From: Pseudomonas azotoformans
GTDB lineage: Bacteria; Pseudomonadota; Gammaproteobacteria; Pseudomonadales; Pseudomonadaceae
DNA length: 64,000 nt
NCBI RefSeq assembly: GCF_900103345.1
Contig: NZ_LT629702.1
Coordinates: 4,154,001-4,218,000 of the forward strand
Reading direction: 5' to 3'
A program made the position numbers and the translations under genes. The notes under the pieces are model-generated. The model made no database searches and had not been told where the DNA came from. It was given only the letters and a program-made list of their open reading frames with translations. Position 1 is the stretch's first letter. Every line of letters begins with the position of its first letter. This document shows, piece after piece, positions 36,037-44,710 of the stretch.

Positions 36037-37137
36037 TCAGAACTCGATGCGCACGTCCCCTTTCGGCACGCTGCAGCACGACAGGATATAACCCTCGGCT
36101 TCGTCTTCCTCGGTAATCCCGCCGTTATGGTCCATCGCGACCTCCCCGCCCAGCTTCATCACCTTGCACGTACCACAGATGCCCATGCCACAGGCTTTCG
36201 GGATCAGCAGACCAAGCTTCGCAGCAGCGGCGTGGACAGTTTCCCCTGGCGCCACACGAATGCTCTTGCCCGACGCAATGAACTCCACCTGATGCAGATC
36301 CGCCAGGTCGATTTCCGGTGCGTCGGCGGCCTGCTCGGCTTGCTCCACCGCATCCGCACGAGCCTCCGGCGGCGTGGCCCCGAACGACTCCTCGTGATAC
36401 CGCGCCATGTCGAAACCGGCCGCCTCCAGTAGACGCTTCACCGCGTTCATGTACGGCGTAGGCCCACAGCAGAACACTTCGCGCTCGAGAAAGTCCGGCA
36501 CCATCAGTTCAAGCATCTTGTGGTTCAGGTAACCACGATAACCGGCCCATGGCTCGCCCAGGCCATGCTTCTCGCAGATCAGGTGCAGGCTGAAGTTGTC
36601 GATCCGCGACGCCATGTGCTCCAGCTCGCGGTGGTAAATGATGTCTTTGGGCGAGCGGGCGCTGTGGATAAACGTCATGTCGACGTTGGCGTTGGTGTCG
36701 TAGAACCAACGGGCCATGGACATCACCGGCGTGATCCCGACGCCGCCGCTGAGGTACAGCACCTTCGGGCTCGGGAAGTCGATGGCGTTGAACAAGCCCA
36801 CGGGCCCGTGCACCGCCAGCTCCTGGCCTTCGTGCAGGGTGTCATGCAGCCAGTTGGAGACCTTGCCGCCCGGCACGCGCTTGATGGTCACCGAGAAGCT
36901 ATACGGCACAGAGGGCGAGCTGGAAATAGTGTAGGAACGCATGATCGGCTGCCCTTCGACCTCCAGCTCCAGGGTGACAAATTGCCCTGGCTTGAAGAAG
37001 AACAGAATCGGCTGGTCGGCCATGAAACAGAAGGTGCGCACGTCCCAGGTTTCCTGGATGACTTTGACGCACCGGACGATGTGCCGACCATTGGCCCAGG
37101 TCTGGGTGGTTACCGGATTCAGGAAATTATTGGACAT
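36037..37137 (-). CDS. gbcB: Glycine betaine demethylase reductase subunit GbcB
   Basis: A 366-residue ferredoxin reductase that supplies electrons to GbcA. FAD-binding part: RSYTISSSP. NAD part: LYLSGGVGITPVMSMARWF. C-terminal plant-type [2Fe-2S] ferredoxin (about 285-366): CGMGICGTCKVMKLGG and the final cysteine in ILSCCSVPKGD. The start MSNNFLNPVTTQTWANG at 37137 matches known GbcB; the frame extends 27 codons further. Divergent from gbcA. In P. aeruginosa GbcAB (PA5410/PA5411) is required for growth on betaine and is activated by GbdR. Confidence 0.95.
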   Translation of the reverse strand: MSNNFLNPVTTQTWANGRHIVRCVKVIQETWDVRTFCFMADQPILFFFKPGQFVTLELEVEGQPIMRSYTISSSPSVPYSFSVTIKRVPGGKVSNWLHDTLHEGQELAVHGPVGLFNAIDFPSPKVLYLSGGVGITPVMSMARWFYDTNANVDMTFIHSARSPKDIIYHRELEHMASRIDNFSLHLICEKHGLGEPWAGYRGYLNHKMLELMVPDFLEREVFCCGPTPYMNAVKRLLEAAGFDMARYHEESFGATPPEARADAVEQAEQAADAPEIDLADLHQVEFIASGKSIRVAPGETVHAAAAKLGLLIPKACGMGICGTCKVMKLGGEVAMDHNGGITEEDEAEGYILSCCSVPKGDVRIEF

Positions 37138-37210
37138 GTTGTTCTCCACCGCCGACGTCGGCCTTATGGTGGCGATTCTGCGTAACGCCGGAACCACCCA
37201 TTTACCTATC

Positions 37211-37236
37211 TGCGACATTCACATACTTATCGCGAC
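37211..37236. promoter_or_regulatory. GCGAC direct repeats between gbcB and gbcA
   Basis: TGCGAC at 37211 and CGCGAC at 37231 are in the same orientation 20 bases apart, an AraC-family-like spacing. They lie in the 281-base divergent gbcA-gbcB region, where a GbdR-type activator is expected. Assignment is speculative. Confidence 0.25.
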
Positions 37237-37418
37237 CAGCCCCCAACGACCTAGGGTTGCGCGTCGGGAACAGATTGGGCCATGTCGCCCATGGATAAGG
37301 TTCTGACGTTGCGCGGCCCCACACTCGCTCCCAACAACGACGCTTTCTTTATGCCTTGCGTAGTACAACCGTAGCCACTATTCGCCGGCCACACAGAATG
37401 GCCATGAGGACACACACG

Positions 37419-38714
37419 ATGGACGTCACCGCAACCTTAAGCTTGGGCGATCCGCTGGAACCCGCACGCAAGGCCACCGCGCAGATGCTGCAAGAGCGCG
37501 AGCGCACTTTCTCGCTGCCGCAGCCGTTCTACTCTGATGAGCGGCTGTTTGATATCGATATGCAGGAGATCTTCCAGAAAGAGTGGTTGATCGCCGGCAT
37601 GACCTGCGAAATCCCCACCAAGGGCAACTACCTGACCCTGCAAGTGGGCAAGAACCCGATCATCGTGATCCGTGGCGCCGAAGGCGTGGTGCATGCGTTC
37701 CACAACGTGTGCCGCCACCGAGGTTCGCGCTTGTGCACCAGCGACAAGGGCAAGGTCGCCAAGCTCGTGTGCCACTACCACCAGTGGACCTACGAGCTGG
37801 ATGGTCGCCTGTTGTTCGCCGGCACCGAGATGGGCGCCGATTTCGACATGAAGCAGTACGGCCTCAAGCCGGTCAACGTGAAGACTGCCGGTGGCTACAT
37901 CTTCATCAGCCTGGCCGAGAACCCGCCGGCCATCGATGACTTCCTGTCGACGCTGAACCACTACATGGAACCCTACGACATGGAGAACACCAAGGTGGCG
38001 GTGCAAACCACCTTGATGGAAAAAGCCAACTGGAAGCTGGTGCTGGAAAACAACCGCGAGTGCTACCACTGCAACGCGTCGCACCCGGAACTGCTGAAAA
38101 CCCTGCTGGAGTGGGACGACGTCACCGACCCACGCGCCGACCAGGCGTTCAAGGACCATGTGGCCGCCTCCGCCGCCGCCTGGGATGCCGAGAAGATCCC
38201 TTACGCCCACGCCAGCTTCGGCCTGCGTAACCGCATCGTGCGCATGCCGCTGCTCAAGGGCACCGTGTCGATGACCATGGACGGCAAGCAGGGCTGCGCC
38301 AAACTCATGGGCCGCATCAAGAACCCGGACCTGGGTTCGATGCGCATCCTGCACCTGCCCCACTCCTGGAACCACTGCATGGGCGACCACATCATCGTGT
38401 TCACCGTGTGGCCGATCAGCGCCCAGGAAACCATGGTCACCACCAAGTGGATCGTGCACAAGGACGCCGTCGAAGGCGTGGACTACGACGTAGCGCGCAT
38501 GCGCGAAGTGTGGGACGCCACCAACGACCAGGACCGTCGCCTGGCCGAGGAGAACCAGCGCGGCATCAACTCCACCGCCTACCAGCCCGGCCCGTACTCC
38601 AAGACCTATGAGTTCGGTGTGGTGAACTTCGTGGATTGGTACAGCGAGCGCATGCTGAACAACCTGGGTGCAGCACCGGCACCGTACCTCAAAGGCGTAC
38701 CGGTTCAAGGCTGA
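37419..38714 (+). CDS. gbcA: Glycine betaine demethylase oxygenase subunit GbcA
   Basis: A 431-residue Rieske non-heme iron oxygenase that removes one methyl of glycine betaine, giving dimethylglycine and formaldehyde. The Rieske cluster is CRHRGSRLC...CHYHQW (about residues 99-122) and the mononuclear iron site is in NRECYHCNASHPE. GAGGA eight bases before the ATG at 37419 fixes the start; it begins MDVTATLSLGDPLEPARKAT as in P. aeruginosa PA5410. Partner of the divergent gbcB. First step of the betaine pathway completed by dgcAB and soxBDAG. Confidence 0.96.
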   Translation: MDVTATLSLGDPLEPARKATAQMLQERERTFSLPQPFYSDERLFDIDMQEIFQKEWLIAGMTCEIPTKGNYLTLQVGKNPIIVIRGAEGVVHAFHNVCRHRGSRLCTSDKGKVAKLVCHYHQWTYELDGRLLFAGTEMGADFDMKQYGLKPVNVKTAGGYIFISLAENPPAIDDFLSTLNHYMEPYDMENTKVAVQTTLMEKANWKLVLENNRECYHCNASHPELLKTLLEWDDVTDPRADQAFKDHVAASAAAWDAEKIPYAHASFGLRNRIVRMPLLKGTVSMTMDGKQGCAKLMGRIKNPDLGSMRILHLPHSWNHCMGDHIIVFTVWPISAQETMVTTKWIVHKDAVEGVDYDVARMREVWDATNDQDRRLAEENQRGINSTAYQPGPYSKTYEFGVVNFVDWYSERMLNNLGAAPAPYLKGVPVQG

Positions 38715-38722
38715 AGCCCTTC

Positions 38723-38821
38723 TGTAGGAGCGAGCTTGCTCGCGAAGAACTCACAGGCACGCGTGCATCCTGGGTGCGCGCGTAATCATTGACGTTTTTC
38801 GCGAGCAAGCTCGCTCCTACA
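38723..38821. repeat. REP doublet, GTAGGAGCGAGCTTGC type
   Basis: TGTAGGAGCGAGCTTGCTCG and its inverse are separated by about 53 bases, marking the boundary between gbcA and the accessory segment. Same family as 3501-3601. Confidence 0.92.
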
Positions 38822-38839
38822 GGGCTGAGTGTTACCGGT

Positions 38840-39619
38840 TCAGATATCCAAGCCTTTGAGAAACTGTTGGGCATTGGCGTGGGGCAATTCGCCCGCAGGG
38901 ATGGGGCTTTCAGTGATCAACAGGATATTTTCGCGGATATTGGTTTCGCCCAATTTCGTCTTGATCTGCTGGCGAACACCGTCATAACTGGCCTCCAGCA
39001 GGTCAGCCTCGAACGAGTTGACGCTGATGTTGCCCAGCAGGTCCCGCACCTTGAACTTCTGGCTGAACACATCCGCCGCCACCGGCTCGGCAGTCTTGAA
39101 GTAGACACTGCATACCGACACGAGCGACCCGCTGTGGACGACGCTGATCTGCAGGCTGATCACCGATTCGGAGCGCCCGTCGAAACTTGAGCGCGCACGT
39201 GTGCTCAGCTCCACATGCGTCTTCGAGGTGTACAGCTGCGATGCCGGACTCGTCAACGGCAGTTCCATCAGCAGTTCAATATCCGCCTCCAGCTGATGCC
39301 GCAGCGGTTGGGCCAACACTTTGAAAAACGTGTGCTCGAGTATCCCCATGACACTCACCGAGCGCGTGGGTGACGGCACGGGATAACTGACGGTGTTGAA
39401 GTTGGTGATTTTCCAGAACAGCTTGCCCAGGGAATTGCGGTAAAAATCCAACCAGGCGGCCGGGTTGTTGAATCGCGACCCCAGGCTTTTATCCGCTGCC
39501 ATCTGGCACAGCAGATTGGACTCCAGAATATCGTCGAGCACTTGCGGGCTGGTGACCGAAGGCATCGCCGCTATCAGGTTGCCTGACACCACATGAACTT
39601 GAGAGGCAGTAAAACTCAT
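38840..39619 (-). CDS. Unknown protein, paralogue of the 39680-40462 product
   Basis: I do not recognise this 259-residue protein. It has no signal peptide or clear membrane helix. It aligns with its neighbour over a block DDILESNLLCQMAADKS...WLDFYRNSLGKLFW (about 30-72) and both end in F-L/I-x-G-LDI. A second shared zone of V-rich strands lies mid-protein (VVHSGSLVSVCSVYFKT). It is the second gene of the pair, 60 bases after the first, on the minus strand. Composition is somewhat lower in G+C than the betaine genes. Possible roles such as toxin, antitoxin or surface protein are not supported by any motif I can see. Confidence 0.75.
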   Translation of the reverse strand: MSFTASQVHVVSGNLIAAMPSVTSPQVLDDILESNLLCQMAADKSLGSRFNNPAAWLDFYRNSLGKLFWKITNFNTVSYPVPSPTRSVSVMGILEHTFFKVLAQPLRHQLEADIELLMELPLTSPASQLYTSKTHVELSTRARSSFDGRSESVISLQISVVHSGSLVSVCSVYFKTAEPVAADVFSQKFKVRDLLGNISVNSFEADLLEASYDGVRQQIKTKLGETNIRENILLITESPIPAGELPHANAQQFLKGLDI

Positions 39620-39679
39620 GGCCTTGCTCCTTTGATAGAAAATGCCCGGCCAACCGCGCCGGGCATCCGTCAGCCTTGG

Positions 39680-40462
39680 TTAAATGTCCAGACCATCAAT
39701 GAAGTCTTCGGCATTCTTGCCCAGCTTTTTCAGCACCGACTGGCGCACGGTGGCGTACACGTTCTGGTTGAGCACCACCTGTTGCGCAGCGCGATACATC
39801 TCGGCGCTGGTGTTGCTCCAGTGCCAGAACAGGAAGCTGCCCTTCTGCACTTCGGTGTGGGCGTTGATACACGTCAACACCGTGACCACATTGCCGTCCT
39901 TGTCCTGCATCACCGGCAGGATCTGGAAGGTGCCCAGGTCGTTGCGGGTGCTGCTGACGTCGAACAGCTTCAGCGCATCTTTGTTGTTCGGGTTGTTTTT
40001 CAGCGCCAGGAAGGTCTTCTCGGTCACCTTGTACAGCGCACTTTCCGGACTGACCACGCTGCTGATGATTTCCAGCACGACCTGGTCCATGGTGGCATTG
40101 GTGTTGCTCGGTTTGTATTTCTGATAGGCCGAAGACACGCGCCCCCACCCCAGGTTGGCCAGGCCATCGGTGTAGAACTTGAACCACTCTTCGCGCTGGG
40201 TATCCGGGTTGTACTTCTTGTCCGCCGCCAATTGCATCAGCAGCGTACTGTTTTGCACATCGTCGCGTGCCTGGGACGTCAGGCCGGTCACGAACGACGT
40301 AATGCTGCCACGCACGACAGCAGCGCCATCTTCGTCGCTGTTCTGCGCCGCACTGCGCAGTGCAGACGAAGCGCGCTTGAGGTTGGCATTGCCGGTCGAC
40401 TTGGGTACATCCAGCGACTCGACCCAAGCCAACAGTTTTCCATGATCAGTAATAGACCCCAT
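39680..40462 (-). CDS. Unknown protein, paralogue of the 38840-39619 product
   Basis: A 260-residue protein with no family I recognise. Block DDVQNSTLLMQLAADKK...WFKFYTDGLANLGW (about 67-108) matches the neighbour. A following strand region ends NVVTVLTCINAHTEVQKGSFLFWHW, and the C terminus is DFIDGLDI. No signal peptide, transmembrane segment or cysteine motif is visible. Likely first gene of a two-gene operon, with AAGGAG before the ATG. One counted 60-base line is 57% G+C. It lies next to the 1.1-kb repeat region. Confidence 0.75.
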   Translation of the reverse strand: MGSITDHGKLLAWVESLDVPKSTGNANLKRASSALRSAAQNSDEDGAAVVRGSITSFVTGLTSQARDDVQNSTLLMQLAADKKYNPDTQREEWFKFYTDGLANLGWGRVSSAYQKYKPSNTNATMDQVVLEIISSVVSPESALYKVTEKTFLALKNNPNNKDALKLFDVSSTRNDLGTFQILPVMQDKDGNVVTVLTCINAHTEVQKGSFLFWHWSNTSAEMYRAAQQVVLNQNVYATVRQSVLKKLGKNAEDFIDGLDI

Positions 40463-41541
40463 GAGGGAACTCCTTGTTTTTCATAGGTTAAAGACAACGT
40501 TGGGTGTTGCACGGGCGAGCTTTATCCAGAGATCCTTCTCGGATAGACACAAGCTCTTGTCGGTTTGAACGGCACGACAACCGCCACTAATTCAATGGCG
40601 AGTGCGCTTTCAAAGGGGTAACAGGCGGGGGTGAAATCAGTTCGGCAGAAGGGCTGTGGCGCATTATCCAGGCTCCTTGGATATGACGGGTTCGCACCAG
40701 CATCCTTGCGAGGCGTGTTATGGATCAACATTGAAGATGTGGATAACCTCACTGTCAAATCGTCAACTTAGATCCAAATGCACTTGGCTCTATTCCCTAT
40801 CGAAATAATCTGTTTCTCTCGGGAGCTGGATGCTTTTTGACCAACTCCTTGTAGGCCACGTATTACATGGCCTGTGAAGCTGCACCAACATCTTATCCAC
40901 AGAACCGCGCACAGACTTTGTGGGCAACTGTGCCGCGCACTGTGGAAAACTCGCTGTGGCCCCAGGTAATTCGAGAATGGGCACAATCGATCATTTTTTG
41001 ACCATACCGATCAAACCCTTTGTTTACGGGCCTTTCATCGGATAGCGAACATGTTATCCACATAACCGCCAACAGACTTTGGGGGCAACTTTTAATCCTT
41101 TGTGGAAAACCCAATAAAGACCATGAAAATCAAGGCTTCCACTGACATTTTCATGCCAAATGCGCCATTCTGGTCATATTTTAACCACCCCCACCAAAGC
41201 CTTTATTTATAAGGGCTACAGCTGACAGCGAACATCTTATCCACAGAAGCGCCAACAGACTTTGGGGGCAAGTCATGGTGTGTTGCTGCGCCGGATGACC
41301 TGAAAAACACCGTAAAAACCGTGACTTAGCCTGGTCATTTTTCATACAACCCCCTACAGCCCTTGATCTGCATGGCCTGCGGACAACCACGAACACCTTA
41401 TCCACAGCCAGGTGCACAGCCATTGTGAGTAACCCAGAGCCTGTACAAAAAACAGTCAACATCTACACTCACCTGTGCAGTCAATTTCACATGCCTGGGT
41501 TAACGCGGAAGTCCTTGGCGGGATAACGAGGAGGTAAACCG
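40463..41541. repeat. 1.1-kb non-coding region with an array of TTATCCACA units
   Basis: No convincing gene is seen. Perfect DnaA-box sequences occur at 40738 (reverse), 40893, 41054, 41237 and 41398, with starts of the forward copies spaced 161, 183 and 161 bases. Each forward unit has a GGCCT-like element 26 bases before the box, AACATC or similar touching it, and ACAGACTTTG-GGGCAA about 10-15 bases after it. Reverse boxes TGTGGAAAA follow 47-48 bases after the first two. The region is A+T richer than the surrounding genes and lies between the paralogue pair and the secretion cluster; it may also contain both promoters. Confidence 0.8.
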
Positions 41542-41544
41542 GTG

Positions 41545-42039
41545 ATGTGGCAGGGCACGCCCAGCCATCACTGCGCCAAAGGTTTTACGCTGATTGAATT
41601 GCTACTGACGCTGGCCTTGCTGGCCACACTCGCGACAGTGGCTTATCCGCTGACAGCATTGATGGGTAAACGCGATCGGGAACTGGACCTGCAACGTTCG
41701 TTGCGGGAAATACGCCGCGCCATCGATTCCTACAAGGAAGCGGCCGACGACGGCCGCATCGAAAAGAGCGTCAGCGACAGCGGCTATCCCTCCTCCCTGC
41801 AAGTACTGGTCGAAGGCGTAACAGACAGGACCGACCTCAAGGGTAAAAAACTCTACTTTCTACGCCGCATTCCCCGCGACCCGCTGTGCGAGTGCCCTGA
41901 ACTGACGGCAGACAAGACGTGGCAACTGCGCAGCTACAAGAGCACTGCCGACAACCCACAAGAGGGAGAAGATGTATTTGACGTTTCATCCCGCAGTACC
42001 CGGGAGAGTTTGAATGGAACGTCATACAACCAATGGTGA
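41545..42039 (+). CDS. Type II secretion pseudopilin (GspG/PulG-like)
   Basis: A protein of about 164 residues with a prepilin signal: KGFTLIELLLTLALLATLATVAYPL, cut by the prepilin peptidase after glycine with phenylalanine +1 and glutamate +5. The body has DRELDLQRSLREIRRAIDSYK and FLRRIPRDPLCECPELTADKTWQL, the pattern of major-pseudopilin-like subunits. GAGGAGGT lies 9 bases before the ATG at 41545; a GTG at 41542 is also possible. First gene of the secretion cluster; it overlaps the next by 26 bases. No PilD is encoded here, so processing relies on the chromosomal enzyme. Confidence 0.85.
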   Translation: MWQGTPSHHCAKGFTLIELLLTLALLATLATVAYPLTALMGKRDRELDLQRSLREIRRAIDSYKEAADDGRIEKSVSDSGYPSSLQVLVEGVTDRTDLKGKKLYFLRRIPRDPLCECPELTADKTWQLRSYKSTADNPQEGEDVFDVSSRSTRESLNGTSYNQW

Positions 42040-42394
42040 TCGGGGTTTCACCCTGATCGAGTTGCTGGTGGTCATGGCCATCATCGCGACCCTCATGACC
42101 CTGGTCACCCCCCAATACTTCCGTCAGCACGCCAAGGCGCAGGAGACCGTGCTGCGCCACAACCTCTCCACCCTCCGCCAGGCGCTGGACCAATACCGCG
42201 AAGACCACGGCAGCAACCCCGAATCCCTGCAGGCCCTGGTGGACCGCCGCTACCTGCGCGAAATCCCGCTGGACCCAGTCACCGGCAAACGCGACACCTG
42301 GCAGTTGCAACCTTCCGACGAACAAGGCGTGGGCGACGTGCGCAGCGGCGCCCCCGGCAACGCGAAAGACGGGAGCCCCTATGCAGACTGGTAA
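42014..42394 (+). CDS. Type II secretion pseudopilin
   Basis: A 126-residue pseudopilin. The prepilin signal is RGFTLIELLVVMAIIATLMTLVTP, with glutamate +5. LRQALDQYREDHGSNPESLQALVDRRYLREIPLDPVTG is the helix-and-loop pattern of GspG-like subunits. It overlaps both flanking genes, so translation of the three pseudopilin genes is coupled. Confidence 0.88.
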   Translation: MERHTTNGDRGFTLIELLVVMAIIATLMTLVTPQYFRQHAKAQETVLRHNLSTLRQALDQYREDHGSNPESLQALVDRRYLREIPLDPVTGKRDTWQLQPSDEQGVGDVRSGAPGNAKDGSPYADW

Positions 42395-42887
42395 ACAGCG
42401 CCAGCATGGCTCGGTGTTCATGGGGATGTTGGTAACGGTGGCAATCGTGGCCGTGATGCTGATGGAAGTGGGCACCCTGTGGTCCAGCGTGCTGCAGCGC
42501 GAGCGTGAGATGGAATTGCTGGCACGCGGCAATGAAATCCGCCGGGCCATCGGCCTGTACTACGCCGCGGGCAACACCTACCCCAAGTCCCTCGACGACC
42601 TGGTGCTCGACCGCCGCCAACCGACCACCCAGCGCTACCTGCGTAAAGCCTACGCTGACCCGCTCACCGGCGACCAGGACTGGGGCGTGGTCGAGGGGCC
42701 GGGTGAAACCATCATGGGCGTGTTCAGCAAGGCCAAGGGCACGCCCTTCAAACAAGGCAACTTTGCAGTCATTAACCAAGGTTTTACAGGGCAAGGTAGT
42801 TATCAAGGGTGGGTGTTTCTGCATGGCTCTGTGCAGAGTAATCCTACAACCGGCACCGCTCCCATGGGAGATCAGCTGAACCGATGA
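42381..42887 (+). CDS. Pseudopilin-like protein lacking the +5 glutamate
   Basis: A 168-residue protein with a cleavable-looking start HGSVFMGMLVTVAIVAVMLMEVGTLW. The residue at +5 is glycine rather than glutamate, as in GspK-type minor pseudopilins, which cap the pseudopilus tip. The globular part includes EIRRAIGLYYAAGNTYPKSLDDLVLDRR, a pseudopilin pattern. It overlaps the upstream gene by 14 bases and is followed by the monooxygenase gene after 74 bases. Role as tip subunit is inferred. Confidence 0.75.
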   Translation: MQTGKQRQHGSVFMGMLVTVAIVAVMLMEVGTLWSSVLQREREMELLARGNEIRRAIGLYYAAGNTYPKSLDDLVLDRRQPTTQRYLRKAYADPLTGDQDWGVVEGPGETIMGVFSKAKGTPFKQGNFAVINQGFTGQGSYQGWVFLHGSVQSNPTTGTAPMGDQLNR

Positions 42888-42961
42888 TGCCAATTGAACA
42901 AACACACTGATCGTTCCAGCAGTTCGGAACTTGTTTATCTGAATTGAAGGTGGACTAGAGC

Positions 42962-44449
42962 ATGAATCACTTACAGCGATATGCGAACGCGTTAATTAAA
43001 TGGATGCTGGCGGCAGCCTTTATAGGCCCCGCCCTGGTATTCGCTCATGGTGCCGTGGATATACCTATAGCCAAACAAGTGCATTGCAAAACGCTCCCGG
43101 ACTTTTGGTCGGGCAGCCCCAGTGATGCGGGATGTGCCGCTGTAGATGCCAAGAGCGGGCCATACCCAGGCCAACAATGGAACGAAGTGGCGAAGTTGAT
43201 TGCGGCACCTGGCTACAACGACCCGGACATCGTCAAAAGGGAGGTCCCCGACGGCCAACTCTGTTCGGCGGCCGACAGCAAAAAAGATGGCCTGAACCTG
43301 GTACTGCCCTATTGGTATCGGATCGATGTAACACCCGTCAACGGTATGATGGATGTGCGGATCATCGGGACTGCGCCACATGTTCCAAGTTTCGCCAAGG
43401 TTTACCTCACTAAACCTGGCTTCAATCCAGCGGCGTCGCCACTGACTTGGAACGACCTTGTCCTGTTGCACACTGAACAACTGACTGTTGCACAGACCAA
43501 CTGGGGCAATGAGCCGCCTGCTATAAGCGCCTCGGGTTTCTTCAAGTTCAAGGTGCCTGTTCCTGCAGGCCAGGTCGGCCCGGCAACATTGTTTGTGCAA
43601 TGGCAGCGTATTGATCCGGCCGGTGAAGGGTTCTACAACTGCAGTGACATCAACCTTGTAGATGCCGCCATCCCAGGAGCGTTCTTCGACCTCGGCCAAT
43701 TCATCGAGCCCATTATGGATACCCTCAAGGCGGGCGACTCCGTGCATTTCCGTATTTTGGATAACACGCCAGCTGCCAAAGAGGCTGTGGATATTACTCT
43801 CCCCATCACGACTGCCAATCTGGATCCGAAGATCTGGGGCGCGCAGTTGGCTAACCAGATCAATCCGTCCATTGCCCGGGTGGGTGAGAAACAAGGCAAT
43901 AACATCGTCTTCAACTCAACCAACCCCAGAGCAAACTCGGTATTCGCATTGGCCAAAGGTTATTCCAAGGCCATGGCTATTATCCCGGGTGGTGGTCCTG
44001 CGCCGACGCCAACGGCGCAGATTACCGGGCCGACCCGCCTGATTGCGGGACAAACCTACACGTTCCACGGCAAGCTCAACAATGCGCAGAACACGCCTCA
44101 ATATACCTGGGCGCCCGTTGTGGACACGACTGTCGTTAATCAAGCCGATGTAACCGGGACTGCACCGAGAATCGTGCAACCGACCAATTACACGGTTCGC
44201 TTGAACGCCCGCGACGGAAATACCGGACCGACCTACCAAGCCACTTACGCCATCACGGTGGAGCCGGCCAATAGTGGGGGTTACCCACCCTACCAACCTG
44301 GAACAGCCTACCAGGCCGGCGATAAGGTTTCGCACAATGGCTCAAACTATGAGTGCAAGCCCTGGCCGGCAACCGGCTGGTGTTCTCTGCCAGCCTATGA
44401 ACCCGGCCATGCCAATGGTAATTGGGTGAATGCCTGGAACAAGCTGTAG
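42962..44449 (+). CDS. AA10 lytic polysaccharide monooxygenase, chitin-binding
   Basis: A 495-residue secreted copper enzyme that oxidatively cleaves chitin or cellulose. Residues 1-28 are a signal peptide, leaving His29 as the mature N terminus (HGAVDIP), one arm of the histidine brace. The second copper histidine is His140 (GTAPHVPSF). GFYNCSDINLV (about 223-233) has the conserved axial aromatic and cysteine. A central GbpA2-like region and an Ig-like part (about 350-435) lead to a C-terminal chitin-binding module (about 442-495, YQPGTAYQAGDKVSHNGSNYECK). Its location inside a type II secretion cluster suggests it is the substrate. G+C is about 55% in two counted lines, below the secretion genes. 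Confidence 0.88.
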   Translation: MNHLQRYANALIKWMLAAAFIGPALVFAHGAVDIPIAKQVHCKTLPDFWSGSPSDAGCAAVDAKSGPYPGQQWNEVAKLIAAPGYNDPDIVKREVPDGQLCSAADSKKDGLNLVLPYWYRIDVTPVNGMMDVRIIGTAPHVPSFAKVYLTKPGFNPAASPLTWNDLVLLHTEQLTVAQTNWGNEPPAISASGFFKFKVPVPAGQVGPATLFVQWQRIDPAGEGFYNCSDINLVDAAIPGAFFDLGQFIEPIMDTLKAGDSVHFRILDNTPAAKEAVDITLPITTANLDPKIWGAQLANQINPSIARVGEKQGNNIVFNSTNPRANSVFALAKGYSKAMAIIPGGGPAPTPTAQITGPTRLIAGQTYTFHGKLNNAQNTPQYTWAPVVDTTVVNQADVTGTAPRIVQPTNYTVRLNARDGNTGPTYQATYAITVEPANSGGYPPYQPGTAYQAGDKVSHNGSNYECKPWPATGWCSLPAYEPGHANGNWVNAWNKL

Positions 44450-44463
44450 ACCGTTGACCTGAT

Positions 44464-44492
44464 GAGCGCTGCAGTAATGCGGCGCTCTTTTA
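44464..44492 (+). terminator. Hairpin after the monooxygenase gene
   Basis: GAGCGC and GCGCTC pair around a 12-base loop, followed by TTTTAT. It separates the monooxygenase transcript from gspG. Confidence 0.72.
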
Positions 44493-44710
44493 TCAGACAC
44501 TATTCAAATACCGATTAAACACAAGAGCTAAACGTTATAACGCCTATTGAGCACCTGTTAGTTGCCAACGCTATAGTTAATTCAATTCGATAGTTCCAAA
44601 ACCATCAGGCAAACACACTACGAAGTCCTACCGGCGGTGCCCGCTCAACCAGCGGGCCGGGAGAGTCATACACAACCGCCGTACCTTGGCACTCCCAACA
44701 GGGTATCCCC

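Noticed and set aside
40738..41406. Chromosomal replication origin
   Set aside because: DnaA boxes alone are not enough; no dnaA, dnaN, gyrB or rpmH genes are nearby and the units look like a dispersed repeat family.
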